From an uncultured Bacteroidota bacterium (lineage in GTDB: Bacteria > Bacteroidota > Bacteroidia > Flavobacteriales > Flavobacteriaceae), in contig CACJYD010000003.1 in assembly GCA_902597545.1 (NCBI GenBank), positions 62,001-126,000 on the forward strand: 64,000 nucleotides of DNA. Direction: 5' to 3'. Numbering within the stretch: position 1 is the first letter of the stretch; each line of letters opens with the position of its first letter. A program made the translations under genes and the position numbers. The notes beneath the pieces are model-generated. The model had not been told where the DNA came from. It worked only from the letters and a program-made list of their open reading frames with translations, and did not search any database. Positions 19,152 to 26,130 of this stretch are shown here, piece after piece.

Positions 19152-19965
19152 TCCACTTAAATTCATTTTCTTCCTCTGACTTTATACCTAAAGATTCATA
19201 TATAAAATCGAAAGTTGATAGGAGTCTAGGCTTGCCATCTATTAAAGCGACATCATGTTCAAAGTGAACACTAGGAAGTTTGTCAGCAGTTTCAACTGTC
19301 CATCCATCTTTTAAAAAAACAACTTTTTCTGTTCCCATATTTATCATTGGTTCGATAGCTATAACCATCCCATTTTGAAATTTTTTTCCATTACCCTTTT
19401 TACCATAGTTTGGAATTTCAGGAGCTTCGTGTAAATCTTTACCTAGTCCGTGACCAACTAATTCTCTCACGACACCATAACCATTTGATTCATTATGTGC
19501 TTGGATTGCGTGACTGATATCTCCAACTCGATTTCCCAATTTAAATTCTTGAATTCCAATGTAGAGAGACTCAAGTGCTGTATCTAGAAGCTTTTCAACT
19601 TTATCACTTACCTGACCAATTTTAAAAGTATATGCATGATCTCCATAAAAACCATTTTTTAGCACACCACAATCAATTGAAATAATATCACCATCACAAA
19701 GAGGTTTGTTATTTGGGATACCATGTACAACCTCGTAATTTGGACTGACACATAATGTATTTGGGAAATCATACATTCCTAAAAACCCAGGTTTTCCTCC
19801 ATTATCTCTAATAAATTCCTCAGCTAGTTTATCTAGAAAAAGTGTGGTGACTCCAGGCTTAATCTCTTTTGCAATTAAGCCTAAGGTTTTAGAAACTAGT
19901 TGTGCACTTTCATGCATGAGCTTAATTTCATGAATGGATTTTAGAATTATCTTTTTAGAATCCAT
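19135..19965 (-). CDS. map: Methionine aminopeptidase, type I
   Basis: 276 residues with the start at the ATG at 19965, which leaves the usual 'KS..EI..M..A' N-terminal helix. An ATG at 19995 would add ten unlikely residues and overlap the upstream gene more. The five metal ligands are present: Asp98, Asp109, His172 in 'VGHGLGKDLHEAP', Glu205 in 'IAIEPM' and Glu236 in 'HFEHDVA'. It removes the initiator Met from nascent proteins in the cytoplasm and is normally essential. The C-terminal tail (about 30 residues beyond the last ligand) is normal for Bacteroidota. In a tight leftward operon. Confidence 0.95.
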   Translation of the reverse strand: MDSKKIILKSIHEIKLMHESAQLVSKTLGLIAKEIKPGVTTLFLDKLAEEFIRDNGGKPGFLGMYDFPNTLCVSPNYEVVHGIPNNKPLCDGDIISIDCGVLKNGFYGDHAYTFKIGQVSDKVEKLLDTALESLYIGIQEFKLGNRVGDISHAIQAHNESNGYGVVRELVGHGLGKDLHEAPEIPNYGKKGNGKKFQNGMVIAIEPMINMGTEKVVFLKDGWTVETADKLPSVHFEHDVALIDGKPRLLSTFDFIYESLGIKSEEENEFKWNEASS

Positions 19966-20500
19966 AATATGCATTTTCATATCCGGAACCATCAAGAATT
20001 TTTAAAATATCTTTTTCAATTGATTCAATTGTTAATTCTACAATCCTATTAATTTCTTCTCCATTTCTGTAAAAAATAAAAGTTGGGATATTGATTATAT
20101 CATATTTTAATTCATCTTCATTTGGATTTTTTTTGTCAACATCGAGTCCAATCAATTCGACTCGTCTATCACTGAATTTTAGGTAATCCATTAATTTAAA
20201 AAAACCTGGTACATTATCTCTGCTGTCACTGCACCATGTTCCCATTATAACTTTGATTGATATTTTACGATTTATTAATTTTTTAATTTTTTTTGCCGTT
20301 TCAACATCAAGTTCATAGTTATCATAGTTTTCAATATACCATGAGTCGTAAGGGCTTTTTGTCAAATCTTTTCTTTTAAAATCTCCAATTAAGTCAACAT
20401 ATTCAATATCCTTATCAGATTCTGAATGATCTTTATTTTTAGTGTTAGGATTTTTACATGAAGTAAAAAATATCAGAATTATTAAAATTATTTTTTTCAT
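19955..20500 (-). CDS. Thioredoxin-like lipoprotein with single active-site Cys (WCSDS)
   Basis: 181 residues from the ATG at 20500, which overlaps the gpmI stop by four bases (ATGA); an ATG at 20509 is possible. A lipobox gives lipid Cys15 ('FFTSC'). The thioredoxin-like fold is seen from 'IKVIMGTWCSDSRDNVPGF' (Cys90, Ser93 in place of the second Cys) and the cis-Pro region 'YDIINIPTFIFYRNGEEI'. The single active-site Cys argues against ordinary dithiol oxidoreductase action; it may be a peroxidase-like or reductase-partner protein at the envelope. I recall relatives with the same CSDS motif in other flavobacteria. Function unknown. Confidence 0.75.
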   Translation of the reverse strand: MKKIILIILIFFTSCKNPNTKNKDHSESDKDIEYVDLIGDFKRKDLTKSPYDSWYIENYDNYELDVETAKKIKKLINRKISIKVIMGTWCSDSRDNVPGFFKLMDYLKFSDRRVELIGLDVDKKNPNEDELKYDIINIPTFIFYRNGEEINRIVELTIESIEKDILKILDGSGYENAYYGF

Positions 20501-22017
20501 ACTAAACAATCTCCTGTCATCAATGACGGTTTATTTATATTCATAATTTTTAAAATTGTTGGAGCTATGTCTGCAAGTATCCCATCTTTTACTTTAGCTA
20601 CATTTTCATCAATAACAATAATTGGTACAGGATTTATTGTATGAGCAGTATTGGGACTGCCGTCTTCATTTATCATCATATCACTGTTGCCATGATCTGC
20701 AATTATCATTACTGAATATTTATTTTTAATTGCTTCTGTAACAACTGCTTTAGTACATTTATCTACAGTTTCACAAGCTTTTACAGCTGCACTAAAATTA
20801 CCTGTATGACCAACCATATCAGGATTTGCAAAATTCAAGCAGATAAAGTCAGTATTAATATTATTAATCTCTGGAATTATTGCTTTTGTAATATTATTAG
20901 CACTCATTTCAGGCTTTAAATCATATGTTGCAACTTTTGGAGATTGACACAGAATTCTTTTTTCATTTCTAAATTCTTCTTCAGAGCCACCATTAAAAAA
21001 GAATGTAACATGTGGATATTTTTCAGTCTCAGCAATTCTTATTTGCTTAATATTATTACTTGCTAAAACTTCTCCAAGTGTATCTTTTAAATTTTCATTT
21101 TCATAAATTGTTGAAATACCATGATATTCATCATTATATTTTGTCATTGTCAGAAAATTTAAATTCATTTTTTTTAAATCAAAATCATCTAAATCATATT
21201 GAGTCAAAACTTCGGTTAGTTGTCTTCCCCTATCAGTTCTGAAATTAAAAAAGATAACAAGATCTCCATCTTTGATTTGAGCCATCGGTTTATCTCCGTT
21301 CATAATTACTATTGGCTCTATAAATTCATCAGTAATACCTTTATTATAACTTTCTCGAATTGAATTTAGTGCTGATATTGAATTTTTACCGATACCATGA
21401 ACCAAAAGATCGTAAGCCCTTTTTATACGACTCCATCTTTTATCTCTGTCCATTGAGTAGTATCTTCCACAAACTGACGCTAATTCAATATTTTTATCTT
21501 TTATAAAATTTAGAACTTCTTGAATATTTTTAATACCTGATTTTGGATCAACATCTCTTCCATCTGTGAATGCATGGATGAAAGAATTTTTTGCATTTTT
21601 TTCCTCTAAAACATTGATGATCTCATATAGATGTGATATATGAGAGTGAACACCGCCACAAGAAGTTAATCCAATTAGGTGAATATTTTTATTATCTAAA
21701 ATAGCCCGATCAATCTCTTCATTCAATTTTTGATTTTCTTTAAAAGTCCCATTATTTATATCATTATTAATTTTTGCTAGCTCCTGAAATACAACTCTTC
21801 CAGCACCTATATTAATATGGCCAACTTCACTATTTCCCATTTGATTTTTAGGAAGGCCTACACTTTCACCATGTGTTATTAGTTTAGCATTAGGATAATT
21901 TTCAATCAAGTAATCATAATAAGGAGTATTAGCATTAGCTATAGCAGATGTTTTTTTATCATCTGAAATACCCCAGCCATCTAGAATTAAGAGGATTAAT
22001 TTCTTTTGCTTTTTCAA
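20497..22017 (-). CDS. gpmI: 2,3-bisphosphoglycerate-independent phosphoglycerate mutase
   Basis: 506 residues, normal for the family. The alkaline-phosphatase-like metal site starts at 'LILDGWG' (Asp13). The phosphoserine nucleophile is Ser63 in 'MGNSEVGHINIGAG'. 'HSHISHLYE', 'HAFTDGRDVDP', 'GRYYSMDRDKRW', 'NFRTDRGRQLTE', 'NFANPDMVGHTGNF' and 'ADHGNSDMM' supply the other ligands and substrate residues. It interconverts 3- and 2-phosphoglycerate in glycolysis/gluconeogenesis using Mn2+. In a leftward group between an M15 peptidase and the thioredoxin-like lipoprotein. Confidence 0.97.
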   Translation of the reverse strand: MKKQKKLILLILDGWGISDDKKTSAIANANTPYYDYLIENYPNAKLITHGESVGLPKNQMGNSEVGHINIGAGRVVFQELAKINNDINNGTFKENQKLNEEIDRAILDNKNIHLIGLTSCGGVHSHISHLYEIINVLEEKNAKNSFIHAFTDGRDVDPKSGIKNIQEVLNFIKDKNIELASVCGRYYSMDRDKRWSRIKRAYDLLVHGIGKNSISALNSIRESYNKGITDEFIEPIVIMNGDKPMAQIKDGDLVIFFNFRTDRGRQLTEVLTQYDLDDFDLKKMNLNFLTMTKYNDEYHGISTIYENENLKDTLGEVLASNNIKQIRIAETEKYPHVTFFFNGGSEEEFRNEKRILCQSPKVATYDLKPEMSANNITKAIIPEINNINTDFICLNFANPDMVGHTGNFSAAVKACETVDKCTKAVVTEAIKNKYSVMIIADHGNSDMMINEDGSPNTAHTINPVPIIVIDENVAKVKDGILADIAPTILKIMNINKPSLMTGDCLV

Positions 22018-22051
22018 ACTATTCTATATCTGCAAATTTAGTTATTAAATA

Positions 22052-22765
22052 TTATTTCAAATCAGGATTAATTTGTAGAATATTATTATTGAAATAATCT
22101 TCAATAAAATTTTTAGTAAATAAATCTTTACCCTCAATATCAATTTTTGATATTATTTCAATTATATCAATTTTTAAAAATTCATTAAGATATTTTTTTG
22201 AAATTGGCAGATAAGTATAATGCCAAGGCTCATATTCAAAACCTCCTCTGTTTGGATTGTTAGTGTAAACTAGGTAAAAACCAAATTTTTCTGAATTTTC
22301 ATCCATCCACTTTTTTAATTTTGAAAAAATTCCATCTTTTTCATATTTATCTGACATCAATGGATTTTTTTCATTTTTATATTTTTCATCTATTACATCA
22401 ATTTCAGTTCCCCAGTGGTGTCTTGAGGTCCCTGGAATAGTGGAAAAACGAATAATTTCATTTATAGCATCAATCCCACTAAAGTTATTCTCTTTGGTAA
22501 ATTTTAAAAATTTATTATTCCATATTTCTTTTTGTCTTTTAAAATCACGAAATCCTGAAACAACTTTTATTTTTATTCCATCATTTAAAGCTGATTTTTT
22601 CATTTTTTCAAATGCAATGAATGTATTTTTCTCTAGTTGTAATGAATCACCTACTAAATTGGAATGCTCAATTCCTAACAACGTTTTATAATTAATATTT
22701 TGAGATTTCACTGTATTAAATCCAAAAGCTAAGAATATCAAACATACTAATTTATAATCTATCAT
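22052..22765 (-). CDS. M15 (VanY-like) D-alanyl-D-alanine carboxypeptidase, exported
   Basis: 237 residues with a signal peptide (about residues 1-21, ending 'VKSQ'). The M15B zinc site is complete: His117 and Asp123 in 'SRHHWGTEIDVID', the catalytic Glu179 and zinc ligand His182 in 'EPWHY'. The upstream 'VVSGFRDFKRQKEIW' is also diagnostic. It probably trims D-Ala from peptidoglycan peptides in the periplasm. The start overlaps the end of the GNAT gene by four bases; gpmI follows after 34 bases. Confidence 0.9.
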   Translation of the reverse strand: MIDYKLVCLIFLAFGFNTVKSQNINYKTLLGIEHSNLVGDSLQLEKNTFIAFEKMKKSALNDGIKIKVVSGFRDFKRQKEIWNNKFLKFTKENNFSGIDAINEIIRFSTIPGTSRHHWGTEIDVIDEKYKNEKNPLMSDKYEKDGIFSKLKKWMDENSEKFGFYLVYTNNPNRGGFEYEPWHYTYLPISKKYLNEFLKIDIIEIISKIDIEGKDLFTKNFIEDYFNNNILQINPDLK

Positions 22766-23202
22766 AGTTTTTTATACATAAGAAAATGAAGACCAATTTG
22801 TCCAATAGAATACTTAATATTTGTGTTTGTATAATTTAAATTTAAATAAAATTGAATAGCAGATTCTCTAGCATTCATCCAAACATTATCAATTTTTAAT
22901 TTTTTTAACTTTTCCTCAACTTTTTTAACAAGTTTTTTTCCAATTCCTCTATTTTGAAATGAGTCATCAACACATAGTCCCCTCATTTGGTAACAATTTT
23001 CAATTTTCATTTTCTCACATTTATTATTTATTATAGTTACTCCACCAACAAGACTATTTGAATTATAGGCTCCAAAGTGATAAGAGTCAATAAAATCATC
23101 TCCCATAAATCTACATTTATTTGGATCTAGGTTATTTCTAAGAATTTTGCTTCTTAAAAATAAAAGCTCGTTTGATTTAATCAATTTTATAGTTAAATTC
23201 AA
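22762..23202 (-). CDS. GNAT family N-acetyltransferase
   Basis: 146 residues from a TTG at 23202; no in-frame ATG is available before residue 33. The acetyl-CoA binding motif A is clear: 'MRGLCVDDSFQNRGIGKKLVKKVEE', with R-G-I-G forming the pyrophosphate loop. 'NARESAIQFYLNLNY' follows near the C-terminus, as in many GNAT proteins. Substrate unknown. Translationally coupled (ATGA overlap) to the M15 peptidase gene. First gene of the leftward run ending at 18384; tRNA-Gly lies 40 bases away in the opposite direction. Confidence 0.85.
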   Translation of the reverse strand: MNLTIKLIKSNELLFLRSKILRNNLDPNKCRFMGDDFIDSYHFGAYNSNSLVGGVTIINNKCEKMKIENCYQMRGLCVDDSFQNRGIGKKLVKKVEEKLKKLKIDNVWMNARESAIQFYLNLNYTNTNIKYSIGQIGLHFLMYKKL

Positions 23203-23242
23203 TGATAGAAATTTATTTGTTAAAATAAATAAAATTTTCTTT

Positions 23243-23315
23243 GCGGGAGTAGCTCAGTTGGTAGAGCGTCAGCCTTCCAAGCTGAATGTCGCCGGTTCGA
23301 ACCCGGTCTCCCGCT
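23243..23315 (+). tRNA. tRNA-Gly (anticodon TCC)
   Basis: 73 bases folding as a full cloverleaf. The acceptor GCGGGAG pairs with CTCCCGC, D stem is GCTC/GAGC, anticodon stem TCAGC/GCTGA with loop CTTCCAA (anticodon TCC), and T stem GCCGG/CCGGT with loop TTCGAAC. Discriminator base is T. CCA is not encoded. No terminator is visible before the DUF1080 gene 16 bases downstream. Confidence 0.97.
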
Positions 23316-23331
23316 CATATAAAATATAATT

Positions 23332-24117
23332 ATGAGAAAATCTTTAAATTTTTTTTATCTAGCTCTAGCGATTTTTTTTATTTCAATAGGATTCAAAAGT
23401 TTATCTAATGATGATGAATGGGAATACATTTTTAATGGGAACAATCTTGATGATTGGACTGTTAAAATTAAGGGCTATCCAAGTGGTGAAAATTTTGGAA
23501 ATACTTTTAAAGTTAAAGATGGAGAAATTCAAGTCTCTTATGAGAACTATGAAAATTTTGATTTTAGATATGGTCATTTATATTATACTAAGAAAAAATT
23601 TAAAAATTATCATCTCAAGTTAGAATACAAGTTTTTTGGAGAACAAGCTAATGGAGGTGAAGGTTGGGCAACTAAAAATAGTGGTGTTATGTTTCACAGT
23701 CAACACCCAGAAACTATGCTAATTGATCAGCCATTTCCTGTAAGTATAGAAACACAGTTTTTAGGTGGGCTTGGAACTGGAGCTAGGCCTACAGGAAATC
23801 TTTGCACACCTGGAACCGATGTGGATATGAATTCTGAAAAAGTAAAAAAACATTGTACAAGATCTAATTCTGATACTTATGATAATGATGATTGGGTAGA
23901 GGCAGAAATTATTGTTTACTCCGATTCAATAGCTCATCATCTTATAAATGGAAAAACTGTTTTAACATATATGAATTTGAGATATGGTGATGATGGTAGG
24001 CTTCCTGAAAATATGATTCATAAAAAAGATCAAAAGTTGAGTGAGGGATATATTTCACTGCAATCTGAAAGTCATCCAATAAAATTTAAAAATATAAGGA
24101 TTAAATCCTTGGATTAA
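23332..24117 (+). CDS. Secreted DUF1080 (3-keto-disaccharide hydrolase-like) protein
   Basis: 261 residues with an N-terminal signal peptide (about residues 1-25). The DUF1080 jelly-roll pattern is clear: 'WEYIFNGNNLDDW', 'FKVKDGEIQV', 'YHLKLEYKFFG', 'NSGVMFHSQ' (about residues 121-129), 'VSIETQFLGG', 'DDWVEAEIIVYSD', 'HLINGKTVL' and 'EGYISLQSESHPIKFKNIRIK'. Members are concanavalin-like lectin/glucanase folds, some shown to act on 3-keto-glycosides; the substrate here is unknown. It starts 16 bases after tRNA-Gly and one base before the next gene. Confidence 0.88.
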   Translation: MRKSLNFFYLALAIFFISIGFKSLSNDDEWEYIFNGNNLDDWTVKIKGYPSGENFGNTFKVKDGEIQVSYENYENFDFRYGHLYYTKKKFKNYHLKLEYKFFGEQANGGEGWATKNSGVMFHSQHPETMLIDQPFPVSIETQFLGGLGTGARPTGNLCTPGTDVDMNSEKVKKHCTRSNSDTYDNDDWVEAEIIVYSDSIAHHLINGKTVLTYMNLRYGDDGRLPENMIHKKDQKLSEGYISLQSESHPIKFKNIRIKSLD

Positions 24118-24118
24118 T

Positions 24119-24862
24119 ATGAGAGTTTTTTTGACACTTTTTATTTTATTTTCATTTGATTTATCATTTTCACAAAATGATTACAGAACCTGGATAAGAG
24201 GAAAAGTTTTGTATAAAAATGTTAATGTCACTTCTGCAAATGTTGTTAATAATACATCACAGATGGCCACGACAACAAATGATGAGGGTGAATTCGAAAT
24301 TGAGGTTAAACTAAATGATAAGTTAATTTTTTCATCTGTTCAATATCAAATTAGGGAGCTAAGTATTACTAAAGAGATTCTACAAAAAAATAGAATTGTA
24401 ATTGACGTAAATGAAAAAGTTACGGAACTTGACCAAGTTATTGTAACCCCAGAAAATAAAGAAAAATTTTTGGATCTTAAAGAAGAAGAATTTAAAAGAT
24501 TTGATTATACTTTTGATAAATCTACTAGAGTAACAAACGTAATTAATGAGCAAGGTAAACTTAAGGATGGTTTAAATTTTGTTAATTTATATAGACTTAT
24601 CTCTAACTCTTTAAAAAATGATTCAAATAAAAATGAGAAATCATTTAAATATAATCCAAGTGACCTATTAAGAGAACTTTATGATGATTTATTTTTTACT
24701 CAAAATTTAATGATTCCAAATGATAAAATAAATGAGTTTTTGCTTTACTGTGACGATAATTTTCCTGACAGAATTTTACTTCAAAAAGACAATGAGTTTG
24801 AATTGATTGATTTTCTTGTTAAACAAAGTAAAAAGTTTGTTAAGTCAATTGCAAAAAGCTAG
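24119..24862 (+). CDS. CarboxypepD_reg-like domain protein, exported (first of tandem pair)
   Basis: 247 residues with a signal peptide ending 'SFSQ' (about residue 19). The Ig-like CarboxypepD_reg-like domain covers about residues 25-110: 'IRGKVLYKN', 'MATTTNDEGEFEIEVKLNDKLIFSSVQY', 'LDQVIVTP'. The rest is charged and without recognised features. In Bacteroidota this fold is common at the N-terminus of TonB-dependent receptors, but here no plug or barrel follows, so it is not a receptor. The following gene is a paralog with the same layout. As I recall, such proteins commonly sit just upstream of DUF6702 and the M1 peptidase in flavobacteria. Confidence 0.8.
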   Translation: MRVFLTLFILFSFDLSFSQNDYRTWIRGKVLYKNVNVTSANVVNNTSQMATTTNDEGEFEIEVKLNDKLIFSSVQYQIRELSITKEILQKNRIVIDVNEKVTELDQVIVTPENKEKFLDLKEEEFKRFDYTFDKSTRVTNVINEQGKLKDGLNFVNLYRLISNSLKNDSNKNEKSFKYNPSDLLRELYDDLFFTQNLMIPNDKINEFLLYCDDNFPDRILLQKDNEFELIDFLVKQSKKFVKSIAKS

Positions 24863-25631
24863 TTACATATTATTATTTTTATTTATATCTAATTTTCTTT
24901 TTAGCCAAGAAAGAAATTTTAAGACAATTGTTGGCGAAGTTCTTAATGATACAATTAATGTTAGTGGCATACACGTAATTAATAGTTCGTCAGGCGGCAA
25001 AACAATTACTGATAGTGATGGTTTTTTTAAAGTGGGAGTAAGGGAAAATGATTCAATTTTTTTTACTTCTGTTCAAATTAAAACCCAAATGATAATTATT
25101 GAAAAATCAGTTTATGAAGCTGACTCGATTAGGGTTTATCTGGAACCAATAGTGAATGAATTAGAAGGTGTGACTGTTTCTCCATTTAATTTATCTGGTG
25201 ACTTATTTGCTGATATGAGACAAGTTGAGGAGAAAGAAGTTTTTAATTTTGATGACGCAGGAATCCCTGGATTTAAGGGTAATCGGAAAGAAAAAATAGC
25301 ATATAAAAATTCAGCAAGTATACTTGTTAATGTAATCCTACTTCCCATTATGCCTTTAGATATTGATGGAATATACAAACAACTGAGCGGATATTATGAT
25401 ACCCTTAGAAAAGCTAGAGTATTAGAATCAAGATCTGGTACTGTGGTAGATATTATTCAATTTTATGGTGTTGACTTTTTTATAAATAATTATAATTTAG
25501 AAATTAATGATGTGTATGAGTTTGTAATTGGATCAATGGAAAATTATGATGTGGAGAGAGATTTTAGAAATTCTAATCATGTTCTTGTATTAACAAATTT
25601 CCAAAAATTTCATGAATCAATTAATAATTAA
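24849..25631 (+). CDS. CarboxypepD_reg-like domain protein, exported (second of tandem pair)
   Basis: About 260 residues if the TTG at 24849 is used, which gives a compact signal peptide ending 'LFSQ'; a TTG at 24807 would overlap the upstream gene by 56 bases. The domain is laid out as in its neighbour: 'IVGEVLNDT', 'TDSDGFFKVGVRENDSIFFTSVQ', 'LEGVTVSP'. The remainder contains 'GIPGFKGNRKEKIAY', 'ILLPIMPLDIDGIYKQLSGYY' and a mixed C-terminal part. Likely envelope protein of unknown function. Overlap with the genes on both sides indicates coupled translation. Confidence 0.78.
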   Translation: MQKASYILLFLFISNFLFSQERNFKTIVGEVLNDTINVSGIHVINSSSGGKTITDSDGFFKVGVRENDSIFFTSVQIKTQMIIIEKSVYEADSIRVYLEPIVNELEGVTVSPFNLSGDLFADMRQVEEKEVFNFDDAGIPGFKGNRKEKIAYKNSASILVNVILLPIMPLDIDGIYKQLSGYYDTLRKARVLESRSGTVVDIIQFYGVDFFINNYNLEINDVYEFVIGSMENYDVERDFRNSNHVLVLTNFQKFHESINN

Positions 25632-26091
25632 ATTAATTACAATATTAATATTTGTTTTTTCTCACAAGTACTATGTGAGCTCTACGCTTATCGATTACAG
25701 TGAAAAGTCAGGAACATATCAAATAAGTTTAAAGATATTTCATGATGATTTAGAAAAAGATTTAGGATTTGAAATGAACGAGCTAAATTATAATGATTAT
25801 GAGCAAACAAATTCTCTAATTATAGAATATTTAATTAATAATTTTAAAATTTACAGTAATGAAACTGAACTAGAATTAGATTTCCTCGGGTATGAAAGAA
25901 AAAATGACTTGGTTATTTATTATATAGAAGTATTCAATGCTAAAAATATTAAAAGTTTAATTGTTGAAAATAAAATCTTGTTTCAATCATTTAGGAATCA
26001 AAAAAATATAATTCTGTTTAGATTTAATAATTATAAAAAAAGCTACATACACACATCTAAGAATTTTCAGAGTTCCATCTCATTGCCTTAA
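25612..26091 (+). CDS. DUF6702 family protein
   Basis: 159 residues from the ATG at 25612, overlapping the preceding gene by 20 bases. A hydrophobic N-terminus (about residues 4-17) is followed by 'HKYYVSSTLIDY', the signature of DUF6702. 'SLKIFHDDLEKDLG', 'YLINNFKIYSNE', 'FLGYERKNDLVIYYIEV' and 'ILFQSFRNQKNIILF' follow in the expected order. It is probably exported and beta-rich. The function is unknown, but its place immediately before an M1 peptidase gene suggests a shared role in the envelope. Confidence 0.8.
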   Translation: MNQLIIKLITILIFVFSHKYYVSSTLIDYSEKSGTYQISLKIFHDDLEKDLGFEMNELNYNDYEQTNSLIIEYLINNFKIYSNETELELDFLGYERKNDLVIYYIEVFNAKNIKSLIVENKILFQSFRNQKNIILFRFNNYKKSYIHTSKNFQSSISLP

Positions 26092-26130
26092 GCATATATT
26101 TATTAAATTTACCTTCCAATTTTATTTATT

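Noticed and set aside
23147..23329. 60-codon open frame spanning tRNA-Gly
   Set aside because: It reads through the tRNA and the start of the GNAT gene; the cloverleaf explains the sequence.
24119..25631. The two CarboxypepD_reg-like genes as one frameshifted gene
   Set aside because: Each has its own signal peptide and complete domain, and the parts align to each other, so they are tandem paralogs rather than fragments.
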